A DNA stretch of 22,340 nucleotides from the NCBI GenBank assembly GCA_002007315.1, contig LNZQ01000014.1, positions 1-22,340 on the forward strand, read 5' to 3'. The translations under genes were made by a program, and so were the position numbers. This stretch comes from Epulopiscium sp. Nele67-Bin004. Its GTDB lineage: Bacteria; Bacillota_A; Clostridia; Lachnospirales; Cellulosilyticaceae. This document shows, in pieces, positions 6,437 to 13,693 of this stretch. The first letter of the stretch is position 1. The number at the start of each line of letters is the position of its first letter. Under the pieces are notes generated by a model. The model was not told where the DNA came from, ran no database searches, and saw only the letters and a list, made by a program, of their open reading frames with translations.

Positions 6437-7525
6437 TTAAATATTTTCTTTGACACGTGGTCTTGAAATTTGAATTTCTTTGTCACGATACATCCAACCA
6501 GGTGAAACAACTCTAACAATTTTAGTTTCTTTGGCATCATCAAATGGGCTACCTTCATAATGACAAAATTCAACGTCTGTTAAATTAACTTCTTTAATAT
6601 CATCTATTTTCATAATAGGGTCAATGTGATTATCTTGTACAAATTTTGTAAGTTTATCAACCATAATAAGAACTCCGCTTAGTTCTATTGGTAGCTCATA
6701 ATTTTCTTTTCTAAGTTTGCGAACGCCTTTTCTTATAACCAAAAGTTCGTCAAGCAAACAACCGTATTTTTCTGAGTTCAATTTGCCAAAAAAGTCTGTC
6801 ATTTCGTTAACTTTGCTTTCTTCAAGTTGAACTGCAAATTCTTCTTGAAGTTCCTCAAGCATATCATTTGTACTTTTGTGCATGTTTTCAAGTTGTATAA
6901 CTCTTTTTTCTAATTCAGCTGCTGATAATTTATTGTTTTGTTTATTGTTTTGCTTTTTGTTGCGTAGTGATACAAATCCATAAACATCACTTATTGTATC
7001 AGCAAAGTCATAAAAGAAGTATTTTGAAAATATACCACCAAATTGAAAAATTTTAGATAAATCATCAAACAAGTCAATTTCAGGATATTTATGATAAATT
7101 GCCAACAATAAAAGTCTATATGGATCATCATGTTTTTTGTAACCGTCTTTTATTAGACGATTGCGAGCTTCTTCAAATTTATCAAAGCTTTTTTTGTCGC
7201 CATTAACTGCTCCCCCAAAATATTTAACAATTTCGTTGACCCAAGCCATAACATTTTCACGTATTTTTGGATTTCCAAGTCTTCTTGATTTCCAAATTTT
7301 TATAACGTCCTCACGATCAACGGTTTGTTTGAATCTAATACTCATTTCATATGCACAAGCACTTGGTGAAATTTTTATGTCTTCACATACAATAGAAAAA
7401 ATCTGGTTTTCTAGTATAAAATCTTCGTTGTTTTTTTGTCTGATTTTTGGAGTATATTTTTCCTCCATAATTTGATGTGCTTCTTGCAATATCTTTCTTA
7501 CGTTTTCGTTACGTGTGTTAACCAT
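6437..7525 (-). CDS. GrpE-like nucleotide exchange factor with unknown N-terminal domain
   Basis: 362 residues from the ATG at 7525. An upstream TTG at 7537 overlaps the GGAGG site and is rejected as a start. Residues 1-195 are a helical domain I do not recognise. Residues about 200-240 are a heptad-like coiled coil (AAELEKRVIQLEN and on). Residues 255-298 (ELPIELSGVLIMVDKLTKFVQ) match the GrpE helical-bundle pattern. Residues 300-362 match the GrpE beta domain: VEFCHYEGSPFD in the FDPxxHEA position, KIVRVVSPGWMY in the VxxVxxxGY position, and a final SRPRVKENI like the GrpE RPAxVxV ending. GrpE proteins release ADP from Hsp70, so the partner is very likely the adjacent Hsp70-like product. 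No HPD J-domain motif is present; KKHDDP near 131 is not equivalent. The gene lies 15 bases after the MBL gene and 12 before the Hsp70 gene. Confidence 0.65.
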   Translation of the reverse strand: MVNTRNENVRKILQEAHQIMEEKYTPKIRQKNNEDFILENQIFSIVCEDIKISPSACAYEMSIRFKQTVDREDVIKIWKSRRLGNPKIRENVMAWVNEIVKYFGGAVNGDKKSFDKFEEARNRLIKDGYKKHDDPYRLLLLAIYHKYPEIDLFDDLSKIFQFGGIFSKYFFYDFADTISDVYGFVSLRNKKQNNKQNNKLSAAELEKRVIQLENMHKSTNDMLEELQEEFAVQLEESKVNEMTDFFGKLNSEKYGCLLDELLVIRKGVRKLRKENYELPIELSGVLIMVDKLTKFVQDNHIDPIMKIDDIKEVNLTDVEFCHYEGSPFDDAKETKIVRVVSPGWMYRDKEIQISRPRVKENI

Positions 7526-7540
7526 TATATCCTCCAAATT

Positions 7541-8671
7541 TTATAAATTATATATCTCTGTTTCTGCTGCAAATATAAATTGCGTGCGACAATGCCCATC
7601 ATACATAATATGTTGTTCGATAGTGTGGTCGTTTTGATGTGCCGAAGAACCACAGTGTACCACGATAATATGTTTAGGATTTGTAGTTTGTACAAATTTT
7701 TTAATGCCATCAAAATCTTCATGTAGCGAAAAATCTACCCTAATATTTTCGTAATTTTTGTAGCGGAAAGTTTCGCTTGATGAAACATAAATGTGTGGCT
7801 TGTTGGGCAAGTTACCTTTTGCGGGATAGTTATTTTTAGTTAGTATTGGAACAGTCATAGTTCCCATTTTGTCTATAAGTCCAAGTAAACCTTCGTCAAT
7901 ATATATAGGGGTATTGGTGCGATTACGTTCATTTAGAATTTTTATAAACTCTATACCTTTTGTGAGTTGGGGAACATAACATTTAACTTTTTTGCCTAAA
8001 AATATTTGACGTTCGATGTTTTCCAAAATTTTGTGTAAGTAGTTGTTTTTTGTCGTGTATTTAGGATGTTTTGCGTGAACACCACACATTATGATAGTAT
8101 CAATATTATAGCCTTCAAACATAAAACAACCATCGGTTAGAGCAGTGTTCATAACAGAATAATCGCCAGTATACAAAATTTTTCGCCTATTGTACTCAAA
8201 TAATATCATCATTGCTCCTGGGATATGACCAGCTGAAAAAAATGTTGCAGTATAGTCTTTAAATTTCATTGGTTTTGCATATGTTACAGGCACAATTTTA
8301 TCTAGGCAAGATTTTATACCAAGTCGTATCATTTGGTTTTGATTAGCTGTATAAGTTTTGTCATATAGCTGAAATTCGGTTAGCGTCTTTGTCATATCAG
8401 TCATGTAGACGTCTGCCATAGGAGTTTCCTGTATAAGTTTTGGTAAATATCCAATGTGATCCATATGGGCATGTGATACAAAAATTTGGTTAATTTGTGT
8501 CAAACTTGTTACAAATGGGGACGTTTTTAAGGCGTATAAATTTGGTTCAAAAATAACACCTTCACTGTCAAGCCCTGTACCAGCATCTAAAATTATGTTG
8601 GACTCTCCGAGTTTTAAATAATAACAACTGGCTCCAATACGTTGCCCACCCCCTAGAGCCATAAAATACAT
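7541..8671 (-). CDS. Metallo-beta-lactamase-fold hydrolase, beta-CASP/RNase J-like
   Basis: 376 residues from the ATG at 8671, chosen because AAGGAGG lies 8 bases before it; the longer frame to 8704 would start upstream of that site. The N-terminal MBL domain shows GGGQRIGASCYYL, LDAG (Asp29), HAHMDH (His67, His69, Asp71, His72), SAGHIPGAM (His149) and YTGDYS (Asp170), a full two-metal ligand set. A shortened central segment (KVKCYVPQLTKGIEF, then TPIYIDEGLLGL) resembles the beta-CASP cap of CPSF73/RNase J proteins. The end has FSLHEDFDG and PKHIIVVHCG, like beta-CASP motifs B and C. Family members cut RNA or DNA; the substrate here is not predictable. First gene of the operon. Confidence 0.8.
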   Translation of the reverse strand: MYFMALGGGQRIGASCYYLKLGESNIILDAGTGLDSEGVIFEPNLYALKTSPFVTSLTQINQIFVSHAHMDHIGYLPKLIQETPMADVYMTDMTKTLTEFQLYDKTYTANQNQMIRLGIKSCLDKIVPVTYAKPMKFKDYTATFFSAGHIPGAMMILFEYNRRKILYTGDYSVMNTALTDGCFMFEGYNIDTIIMCGVHAKHPKYTTKNNYLHKILENIERQIFLGKKVKCYVPQLTKGIEFIKILNERNRTNTPIYIDEGLLGLIDKMGTMTVPILTKNNYPAKGNLPNKPHIYVSSSETFRYKNYENIRVDFSLHEDFDGIKKFVQTTNPKHIIVVHCGSSAHQNDHTIEQHIMYDGHCRTQFIFAAETEIYNL

Positions 8672-8703
8672 AAATAATACCTCCTTATAAAGTTGATACT
8701 TCA

Positions 8704-8732
8704 ATTCTACTTCAATAGTTAAATTGTGTCAA
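8704..8732 (-). promoter_or_regulatory. Sigma-A promoter of the MBL-GrpE-Hsp70 operon
   Basis: On the minus strand, a perfect TTGACA (8727-8732) is followed by a 17-base spacer and TAGAAT (8704-8709), 11 of 12 consensus bases. Transcription should begin near 8697, leaving a leader of only about 25 bases. No CIRCE-type inverted repeat is visible, so HrcA heat-shock control is not indicated. Confidence 0.75.
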
Positions 8733-8759
8733 TTAATAGTTTATTCAGGAATAATAAGT

Positions 8760-8802
8760 AAAAAAAACAATCATACAGAATTAGATAAATTCCATATGAT
8801 TG
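8760..8802 (-). terminator. Intrinsic terminator of lysA
   Basis: 8768-8775 and 8795-8802 form an 8-bp stem (CAATCATA with TATGATTG), continued inside by GAATT/AATTC around a small loop. On the minus strand it is followed by an uninterrupted T-run of about eight. It separates lysA from the downstream Hsp70 operon, which has its own promoter. Confidence 0.85.
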
Positions 8803-8808
8803 CAAAAA

Positions 8809-10062
8809 TTACTTCATAAATGACAATATATCTTCGAATGTTTCACGTCGTCTAATTTGAGTTACTTCGCCAGATTGTTTGATTAATACTTCGCCACATC
8901 TTGGGCGTTGGTTGTATGATGTAGACATCGCAAAACCGTATGCACCAGCGTCCATAAGACCAATTAAGTCACCAAACTTTGGACGAGGAAGAACACGGTC
9001 AGAAGCAAGAATATCGCCGCTTTCGCATATGTTTCCAACAACAGTTAATGGCATTGCTGTTTCGTCAAACTCGCCAGTTGTGTAAAGCTCAATGTCGTGG
9101 TGAGAGTCGTACATAACAGGACGTGCAAGAACGTTAAATCCAACGTCTGTACCTACATATGTTGTGTCAGCATTTTTCTTTGTTCCTGTAACTTGACCAA
9201 GAATTATACCACATTCGCAAGCAACGTAGCGTCCTGGTTCGATTTGGAATTGAATTTTTTTGCCGTAGTCTTTTGCAAATCCGTTAAATAGTGTGTCCAT
9301 TTTTTGTCCAAGGTCAACAAGGTCAAGTCCAGTTTGTCCATCTTGTTTTTTGTATGGAATACCAAATCCGCCTCCAAGGTCAATAAACTCTAAGCTATCA
9401 AATTGCTTTGCAAATTCTAACAAACATGTTGTGCTCTCGATAAATGCTTCGCCGTCCATAAATAATGAACCAATATGTTGATTTATTCCAACTAGCGTCA
9501 TGTTATGTTGTTCAAGAATTTTGTTAACGTTTTCAAATTCTGACATATTTACGCCGAATTTAGTTTTTTTGCCTGCTGTAACAACTTTTTCGTGGTGTCC
9601 TGCACCAACCCCAGGGTTAAATCTAATAGCAACTTTTGAGTTTGGATTTAGTGAGCAGTATAGTTCAAGTTGTTCAACAGAGTCCACACTTGTTAAGACG
9701 TTGTTGGCGATTGCGTATTCAAAATCTTCTTTTGTAGCGTTGTTTGGGATATAAAACAATTCATCGCTTGTAAATCCGCCTTGAAGTGCCATAAAAATTT
9801 CACCTGGACTCATCGTGTCAGCGTGTAGACCCTCCTCTTTTACGATTTTTAAAATATGAATATTTGTGTTTGCTTTTACTGAGTAGTGTGGAACAAAGTT
9901 GCTATATGACACTAAATTTTTCATATCTCTACAACGTTTGCGTAAAATCTCCTCGTTGTAAACGTATAGAGGACTTCCGTACTCTGAAACTAAGTCAAAT
10001 GGACTGTTTTGTGCGAAAAAATTTGTGTCAGTTGTGTAATTACCGTGCATTGTTTTGTACAT
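8809..10062 (-). CDS. lysA: Diaminopimelate decarboxylase
   Basis: This PLP enzyme converts meso-diaminopimelate to lysine, the last step of lysine synthesis. At 417 residues it is full length for the fold-type III family. The PLP lysine is in VPHYSVKANTN. HADTMSPGE and IDLGGGFGIPY (the phosphate-binding glycines) follow, then EPGRYVACECG. The second-domain Cys of the active site is in VVGNICESGDIL, and MDAGAYGFAMSTSYN ends the catalytic region. AAGGAG lies 7 bases before the ATG. It is a single-gene unit with its own promoter and terminator. The leader is too short for a lysine riboswitch. Confidence 0.95.
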   Translation of the reverse strand: MYKTMHGNYTTDTNFFAQNSPFDLVSEYGSPLYVYNEEILRKRCRDMKNLVSYSNFVPHYSVKANTNIHILKIVKEEGLHADTMSPGEIFMALQGGFTSDELFYIPNNATKEDFEYAIANNVLTSVDSVEQLELYCSLNPNSKVAIRFNPGVGAGHHEKVVTAGKKTKFGVNMSEFENVNKILEQHNMTLVGINQHIGSLFMDGEAFIESTTCLLEFAKQFDSLEFIDLGGGFGIPYKKQDGQTGLDLVDLGQKMDTLFNGFAKDYGKKIQFQIEPGRYVACECGIILGQVTGTKKNADTTYVGTDVGFNVLARPVMYDSHHDIELYTTGEFDETAMPLTVVGNICESGDILASDRVLPRPKFGDLIGLMDAGAYGFAMSTSYNQRPRCGEVLIKQSGEVTQIRRRETFEDILSFMK

Positions 10063-10093
10063 AAAAAGCTCCTTTCAGTTTTATATGGCAACT

Positions 10094-10122
10094 AGTATAT
10101 CACGACTTAGCAATGTTGTAAA
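10094..10122 (-). promoter_or_regulatory. Sigma-A promoter of lysA
   Basis: On the minus strand, TTTACA (10117-10122), a 17-base spacer and TATACT (10094-10099). The predicted start site near 10087 gives a leader of about 25 bases. The promoter is back to back with that of the Asp23-family gene. Confidence 0.65.
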
Positions 10123-10156
10123 TAATTGTATGTATTAAGATTTTTTTGAAAATCAA

Positions 10157-10186
10157 TTTACAAGTAGGTCAAACATTGTATATAAT
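10157..10186 (+). promoter_or_regulatory. Sigma-A promoter of the Asp23-family gene and downstream block
   Basis: TTTACA (10157-10162), an 18-base spacer and a perfect TATAAT (10181-10186). The start site should fall near 10193, about 30 bases before the preferred ATG at 10223. Confidence 0.65.
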
Positions 10187-10222
10187 AGAAGAAACATTAT
10201 ATAGAATAGGATGGGATTTGAG

Positions 10223-10570
10223 ATGGAAAAAGAAACTGGAATAGTTCAAATAGCAGATGATGTAATTGCAGTTATTGCTGAAATTGCAGCACTTGAAGTT
10301 GATGGTATGAAAAGCGTTGGAAACATTAAGCAAGACTTGATGCACACGATTACAGGAAAAAAAGCTGCTAAAGGTGTTAAAGTTGACATCGGAAAAGAAG
10401 ATGGCGAAGTTAGCATTGCAGTGTCTGGAATTGTAACATATGGTGCAAAAATTAAAAATGTATGTTTAGAAGTTCAAGATAAAGTCAAAAATTCTATTGA
10501 GACTATGACAGGACTACGTGTTATGAGCGTTGACGTACATGTTGTGGGAGTTGCGTTTGACGGCGAGTAA
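10223..10570 (+). CDS. Asp23/Gls24 family envelope stress protein
   Basis: 115 residues from the ATG at 10223. An in-frame ATG at 10211 is possible but has no spaced ribosome binding site. The sequence ETGIVQIADDVIAVIAEIAALEVDGMKSV is the family signature, followed by KGVKVDIGKEDGEVSIAVSGIVTYGAKIKNVCLEVQDKVKNSIETMTGLRVMSVDVHVVGVAF, the usual beta-strand plus helix core. These small cytoplasmic proteins are linked to envelope and alkaline stress, and in Clostridia they commonly sit just before nusB, as here. A terminator separates it from nusB. Confidence 0.9.
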   Translation: MEKETGIVQIADDVIAVIAEIAALEVDGMKSVGNIKQDLMHTITGKKAAKGVKVDIGKEDGEVSIAVSGIVTYGAKIKNVCLEVQDKVKNSIETMTGLRVMSVDVHVVGVAFDGE

Positions 10571-10578
10571 AAAGTGTG

Positions 10579-10607
10579 CAGGCGGGGCGTTACCTCGCCT
10601 GTTTTTT
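10579..10607 (+). terminator. Intrinsic terminator/attenuator between the Asp23-family gene and nusB
   Basis: A 9-bp GC-rich stem with one G-U pair (10579-10587 with 10593-10601), a 5-base loop, then six T. nusB begins 27 bases later and no clear promoter lies between, so nusB and the genes after it probably depend on readthrough. Confidence 0.85.
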
Positions 10608-10633
10608 AATCAATATTTTAAGGAGCAAAAAAT

Positions 10634-11023
10634 ATGACAAGACGAGAAGCAAGAGAATGTGTTATGCAAATGCTATATAGTTTAAGTTTTCATGAGGCGG
10701 AGCAGGCAGACACAATATTAGAAGAACAAACAGAGGATATAAAAGGCAAAGTGTTAACGTTTATACAAAACACTTATAAAGGAATTATCGAAAATATGAG
10801 CCAAATTGATGAAATTATATCTCAAAACTTAAAACAGTGGGATATTTCACGTATCGCAAAAATTGACCATATGATATTACGACTTGCAATATATGAAATC
10901 AAGTGGGAGGAGGACGTCCCAGACAAAGTTGCCGTAAATGAGGCGGTCGAAATAGCTAAAATATATGGAACGGATAAATCGCCAAAATTTATACACGGTG
11001 TACTTGGACAAGTGGTGCAATGA
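10634..11023 (+). CDS. nusB: Transcription antitermination factor NusB
   Basis: NusB binds boxA RNA with NusE (S10) and supports antitermination, chiefly of rRNA operons. The protein has 129 residues, a normal length, with the family signatures MTRREARECVMQMLYSLSFHE at the start, then DISRIAKIDHMILRLAIYEIKW and VPDKVAVNEAVEIAKIYGTDKSPKFIHGVLG. AAGGAG precedes the ATG. The stop overlaps the xseA start (ATGA), indicating translational coupling. The hairpin and U-tract just upstream could allow NusB-dependent control of its own operon, but that is only inference. Confidence 0.95.
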   Translation: MTRREARECVMQMLYSLSFHEAEQADTILEEQTEDIKGKVLTFIQNTYKGIIENMSQIDEIISQNLKQWDISRIAKIDHMILRLAIYEIKWEEDVPDKVAVNEAVEIAKIYGTDKSPKFIHGVLGQVVQ

Positions 11024-12138
11024 CAAAACGTGTAGTACCAATTTCAGATGTAAATAAATATGTTGCGGATATGTTATCGCAAGATTTTATGTTACAAAAT
11101 TTATGGATATCGGGTGAAGTGTCAGGGTGTAAATATTACCCGTCTGGACATGTTTATTTTACTATTAAAGATGAAGATGCTACTATTAAAGCTGTTATGT
11201 TTTCACAATACGTTAGAAATTTATCATTCCGTCTTGAAGATGGGATGAAAATTTTGGCACGTGCTAAAATCACAGTTTACGACAAAACAGGTAGTTATCA
11301 AGCAAACGTTATAGAAGTTGAAAAACAAGGTATTGGAACGTTGTATGAGGCGTATGAGGCACTAAGAGCATCTCTTGAAAAAGAGGGGCTTTTTGACAAT
11401 AAAAGGCAAGTTCCTAAATATCCAAAAAGCATCGGAATAATAACTTCAAAACAAGGTGCAGCACTTCAAGATATGTTGAATGTTGCGTCACGTCGAAACA
11501 AAAATATTCCTATATATGTGTATCCTGCGTCTGTGCAGGGGCAACTTGCTAAGGCTGAAATTGTTAGGCAAATTGAGCGTGCAAATGAAGCAAACGTTGC
11601 CTCGGTTCTTATAGTTGGACGAGGTGGAGGCTCTATAGAAGATTTGTGGTCATTTAATGAGGAAATAGTTGCAAGAGCGATTGCGGCGTCAAAAATTCCT
11701 GTTATATCGGCTGTTGGGCATGAAACCGATTTTACAATTGCGGACTTTGTTTCAGATTTGAGAGCTCCAACGCCATCTGCTGCTATGGAGATTGCTATGC
11801 CGTCAGCAGATGAAATGGCGGTACAAATTGAGCAATATAGACACCGAGCGGTGCTTGCCATGGAAAAGAAAATAAGCCTAGAACAAAATAACATTGCATA
11901 TTTGCAAGATAGACTTAATATGTTATCTAAAAATAGAATAAATAACTATTGGATTAATCTGGATTATCTAACAAATATGCTTGATAAACTTTCGCCGCTA
12001 AAAACGTTAAGTCGTGGATATAGTTACGTCACAAAAGATACCGTTGTTACGTCAATTAACCAAGTTGAAATTGGCGACAAATTGGAAATCACAGTTGCCG
12101 ATGGAACGATTGGGGTATCAGTAAATACAAAGGAGTAA
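11020..12138 (+). CDS. xseA: Exodeoxyribonuclease VII large subunit
   Basis: Catalytic subunit of the single-strand-specific exonuclease VII used in repair. 372 residues, at the short end for the family (E. coli 456), consistent with a reduced C-terminal coiled coil. The N-terminal OB fold includes WISGEVSGCKYYPSGHVYFTIKD. The catalytic core shows YPKSIGIITSKQGAALQDMLNVASRRN, IVGRGGGSIEDLWSFNEE and PVISAVGHETDFTIADFVSDLRAPTPSAAMEIA, all diagnostic. The C-terminus ends in the strand region LSRGYSYVTKDTVVTSINQVEIGD. It overlaps nusB by 4 bases and lies 6 bases before xseB, the small subunit of the same enzyme. Confidence 0.96.
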   Translation: MTKRVVPISDVNKYVADMLSQDFMLQNLWISGEVSGCKYYPSGHVYFTIKDEDATIKAVMFSQYVRNLSFRLEDGMKILARAKITVYDKTGSYQANVIEVEKQGIGTLYEAYEALRASLEKEGLFDNKRQVPKYPKSIGIITSKQGAALQDMLNVASRRNKNIPIYVYPASVQGQLAKAEIVRQIERANEANVASVLIVGRGGGSIEDLWSFNEEIVARAIAASKIPVISAVGHETDFTIADFVSDLRAPTPSAAMEIAMPSADEMAVQIEQYRHRAVLAMEKKISLEQNNIAYLQDRLNMLSKNRINNYWINLDYLTNMLDKLSPLKTLSRGYSYVTKDTVVTSINQVEIGDKLEITVADGTIGVSVNTKE

Positions 12139-12144
12139 ATAAAT

Positions 12145-12354
12145 ATGGAATTTGAAACAGCAGTTGGGGAACTTAAAGCAATAATAGAAGACATGGAGCG
12201 AGACAACAAACAAACACTAAATGAAACTGTAGAAAAATATAAAGAGGGGCTTGAACTTGTGACGTATTGCAACGATTTACTTAAAAAAGCCGAGCAACAA
12301 ATTGTTGTTTATGATTCTATGTTTAGCGATGAGGGGGAGCCAAATGATTTATGA
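12145..12354 (+). CDS. xseB: Exodeoxyribonuclease VII small subunit
   Basis: 69 residues, with the typical helical-hairpin pattern FETAVGELKAIIEDMERDNKQTLNETVEKYKEGLELVTYCNDLLKKAEQQIVV. Several copies bind the coiled coil of XseA. Its stop overlaps the start of ispA by 11 bases, so the two are probably translationally coupled. Confidence 0.94.
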   Translation: MEFETAVGELKAIIEDMERDNKQTLNETVEKYKEGLELVTYCNDLLKKAEQQIVVYDSMFSDEGEPNDL

Positions 12355-13210
12355 ATATAAAGAATATGTTGAGCAAACAATAGAAAAATATTTGCCAAAG
12401 TCAGATGGGCCGTTTTCAAGACTAAACGAGGCGATGAGATACAGTGCTTGCCTTGGAGGCAAACGAATTCGCCCAATTTTGATGCGACTGGCATATGAGG
12501 CTGTTGGCGGAACTGGAAATATTGATGCTTATATGTGTGCAATTGAGTTTGTGCATACATACTCATTAATACATGATGATTTGCCTGCTATGGATAATGA
12601 TGACTTGCGTCGTGGAAAGCCAACAAATCATATACAATTTGATGAGGCAACAGCAATTCTTGCAGGTGATGGATTGCTTACGTATGCATTTGAAGTTATG
12701 TTTGCGGATATGACGCAAGATGTTGACTCGGCAAAAGTTATAGCGGCGGGAATACTTGCTAGTGCGGCTGGAGTTAACGGAATGGTTGCAGGGCAAATGC
12801 TTGATATACAGAGCGAGGGCAAAGAAATTGACATTGAAACTCTTGATTTAATTCATCTAAACAAAACAGGAGCGCTAATAAGCGGTGCAACAAAAATGGG
12901 TGCTGTTCTTGGGTATGGAAATGCACAAGAAGTTGCGGCACTTGAGGCGTATGGAATGTATTTAGGAAAAGTGTTTCAAATTGTTGATGACATATTAGAT
13001 GAAACGGGTGAAGTGGAACAACTTGGAAAACCTATAAATAGTGACATTGAAAACGGAAAAATAACATATACTAGATACTATACAAGCCAAGAATGTTATG
13101 AAATAGCAACTAAACTAACAGATAAGGCGATAAAATGTCTTGATAGAGTAGATGGCGATACACAAATGCTTGAGGACATAGCAAAGATGCTTATAGATAG
13201 ACGACAATAA
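12344..13210 (+). CDS. ispA: Farnesyl/geranylgeranyl diphosphate synthase (IspA type)
   Basis: Adds isopentenyl diphosphate units to make short trans-prenyl diphosphates for quinones and for undecaprenyl carriers. 288 residues from the ATG at 12344, chosen because a GGGGGAG site lies just before it; a frame opening at 12302 has no site. Diagnostic motifs are GGKRIRPIL, the first Asp-rich motif HDDLPAMDNDDLRRGKPTNH, GQMLDIQSEG, LNKTGALI and the second Asp-rich motif FQIVDDILDETG. It is in the same transcription unit as XseAB, as is usual in Firmicutes; dxs, further along, feeds the same pathway. Confidence 0.94.
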   Translation: MIYEYKEYVEQTIEKYLPKSDGPFSRLNEAMRYSACLGGKRIRPILMRLAYEAVGGTGNIDAYMCAIEFVHTYSLIHDDLPAMDNDDLRRGKPTNHIQFDEATAILAGDGLLTYAFEVMFADMTQDVDSAKVIAAGILASAAGVNGMVAGQMLDIQSEGKEIDIETLDLIHLNKTGALISGATKMGAVLGYGNAQEVAALEAYGMYLGKVFQIVDDILDETGEVEQLGKPINSDIENGKITYTRYYTSQECYEIATKLTDKAIKCLDRVDGDTQMLEDIAKMLIDRRQ

Positions 13211-13223
13211 GGAGGGTGAGAAA

Positions 13224-13664
13224 GTGCAAGGCATATTTAACAACGAAATATTAATAGCAGCGGCACTTAGTTGGTTTATAGCACAAATGATAAAATTAGT
13301 GTTGACGTTGTTTAATGAAAAAAAGCTAGATTTATCGAAATTAACATCATCAGGTGGAATGCCAAGTTCTCATAGTTCTTTGACGGTGGCATTAGCGGTA
13401 GGGATAGGACAGGCACATGGATATGATAGCACATTGTTTGCGATAGGATTTGTTTTTAGTGCAGTAGTTATGTATGATGCGGCAAATGTGAGGTTGCAAG
13501 CAGGAAATCATGCAATATTATTAAATAAAATATTAGAGCAAATGAAAGATCATACAATAAGTATGGAGTTTACGCTTAAAGAGTTGCTGGGGCATACACC
13601 TATACAAGTGTTGGCGGGAGCTATACTTGGTGCAGTCGTAGCGTTGATGTATGTGCCTGTGTAA
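13224..13664 (+). CDS. YuiD-like divergent PAP2 family membrane protein
   Basis: 146 residues from a GTG start with GGAGG nearby. About four hydrophobic segments flank a conserved core: KLTSSGGMPSSHSSLTVALAVGIG, then VMYDAANVRLQAGNHAILLN. These match the divergent acid phosphatase/VanZ-related (DUF212, YuiD) family, whose SSGGMPSSHS element corresponds to the PAP2 phosphatase SxxxGH/SRxxxxxHxxxD core. Members are thought to act on polyprenyl or lipid phosphates, which fits the position right after ispA, but the reaction is not established. Part of the nusB-ispA operon. Confidence 0.88.
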   Translation: MQGIFNNEILIAAALSWFIAQMIKLVLTLFNEKKLDLSKLTSSGGMPSSHSSLTVALAVGIGQAHGYDSTLFAIGFVFSAVVMYDAANVRLQAGNHAILLNKILEQMKDHTISMEFTLKELLGHTPIQVLAGAILGAVVALMYVPV

Positions 13665-13675
13665 TCGGGCACATA
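13650..13675 (+). other. Hairpin spanning the stop codon of the YuiD-like gene
   Basis: TATGTGCC (13650-13657) pairs with GGCACATA (13668-13675); the stop codon lies in the 10-base loop. There is no T-run after it, so it is not a full intrinsic terminator. It could reduce readthrough into, or translation of, the next gene. Confidence 0.45.
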
Positions 13676-13693
13676 TAGTTAGGGGGGAATGTT

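Noticed and set aside
6437..7525. J-domain in the GrpE-like protein
   Set aside because: The only HPD-like string is KKHDDP near residue 131, without the flanking helix pattern of a J-domain.
7525..7722. 65-codon minus-strand frame over the 3' end of the MBL gene
   Set aside because: Shadow frame in the same strand; the MBL frame carries the conserved HIIVVH ending.
8672..8704. Longer start for the MBL gene at 8704
   Set aside because: It lies upstream of the AAGGAGG site at 8680-8686, which is ideally spaced for the ATG at 8671, and the predicted transcription start is near 8697.
8672..8760. CIRCE heat-shock operator before the Hsp70 operon
   Set aside because: No TTAGCACTC-N9-GAGTGCTAA-like inverted repeat is visible.
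10063..10093. Lysine riboswitch before lysA
   Set aside because: The predicted leader is only about 25 bases, far too short for an L box.
12302..12343. Longer start for ispA at 12302
   Set aside because: No ribosome binding site; the extra residues lie wholly within xseB and are not typical of the family, whereas the ATG at 12344 has GGGGGAG before it.
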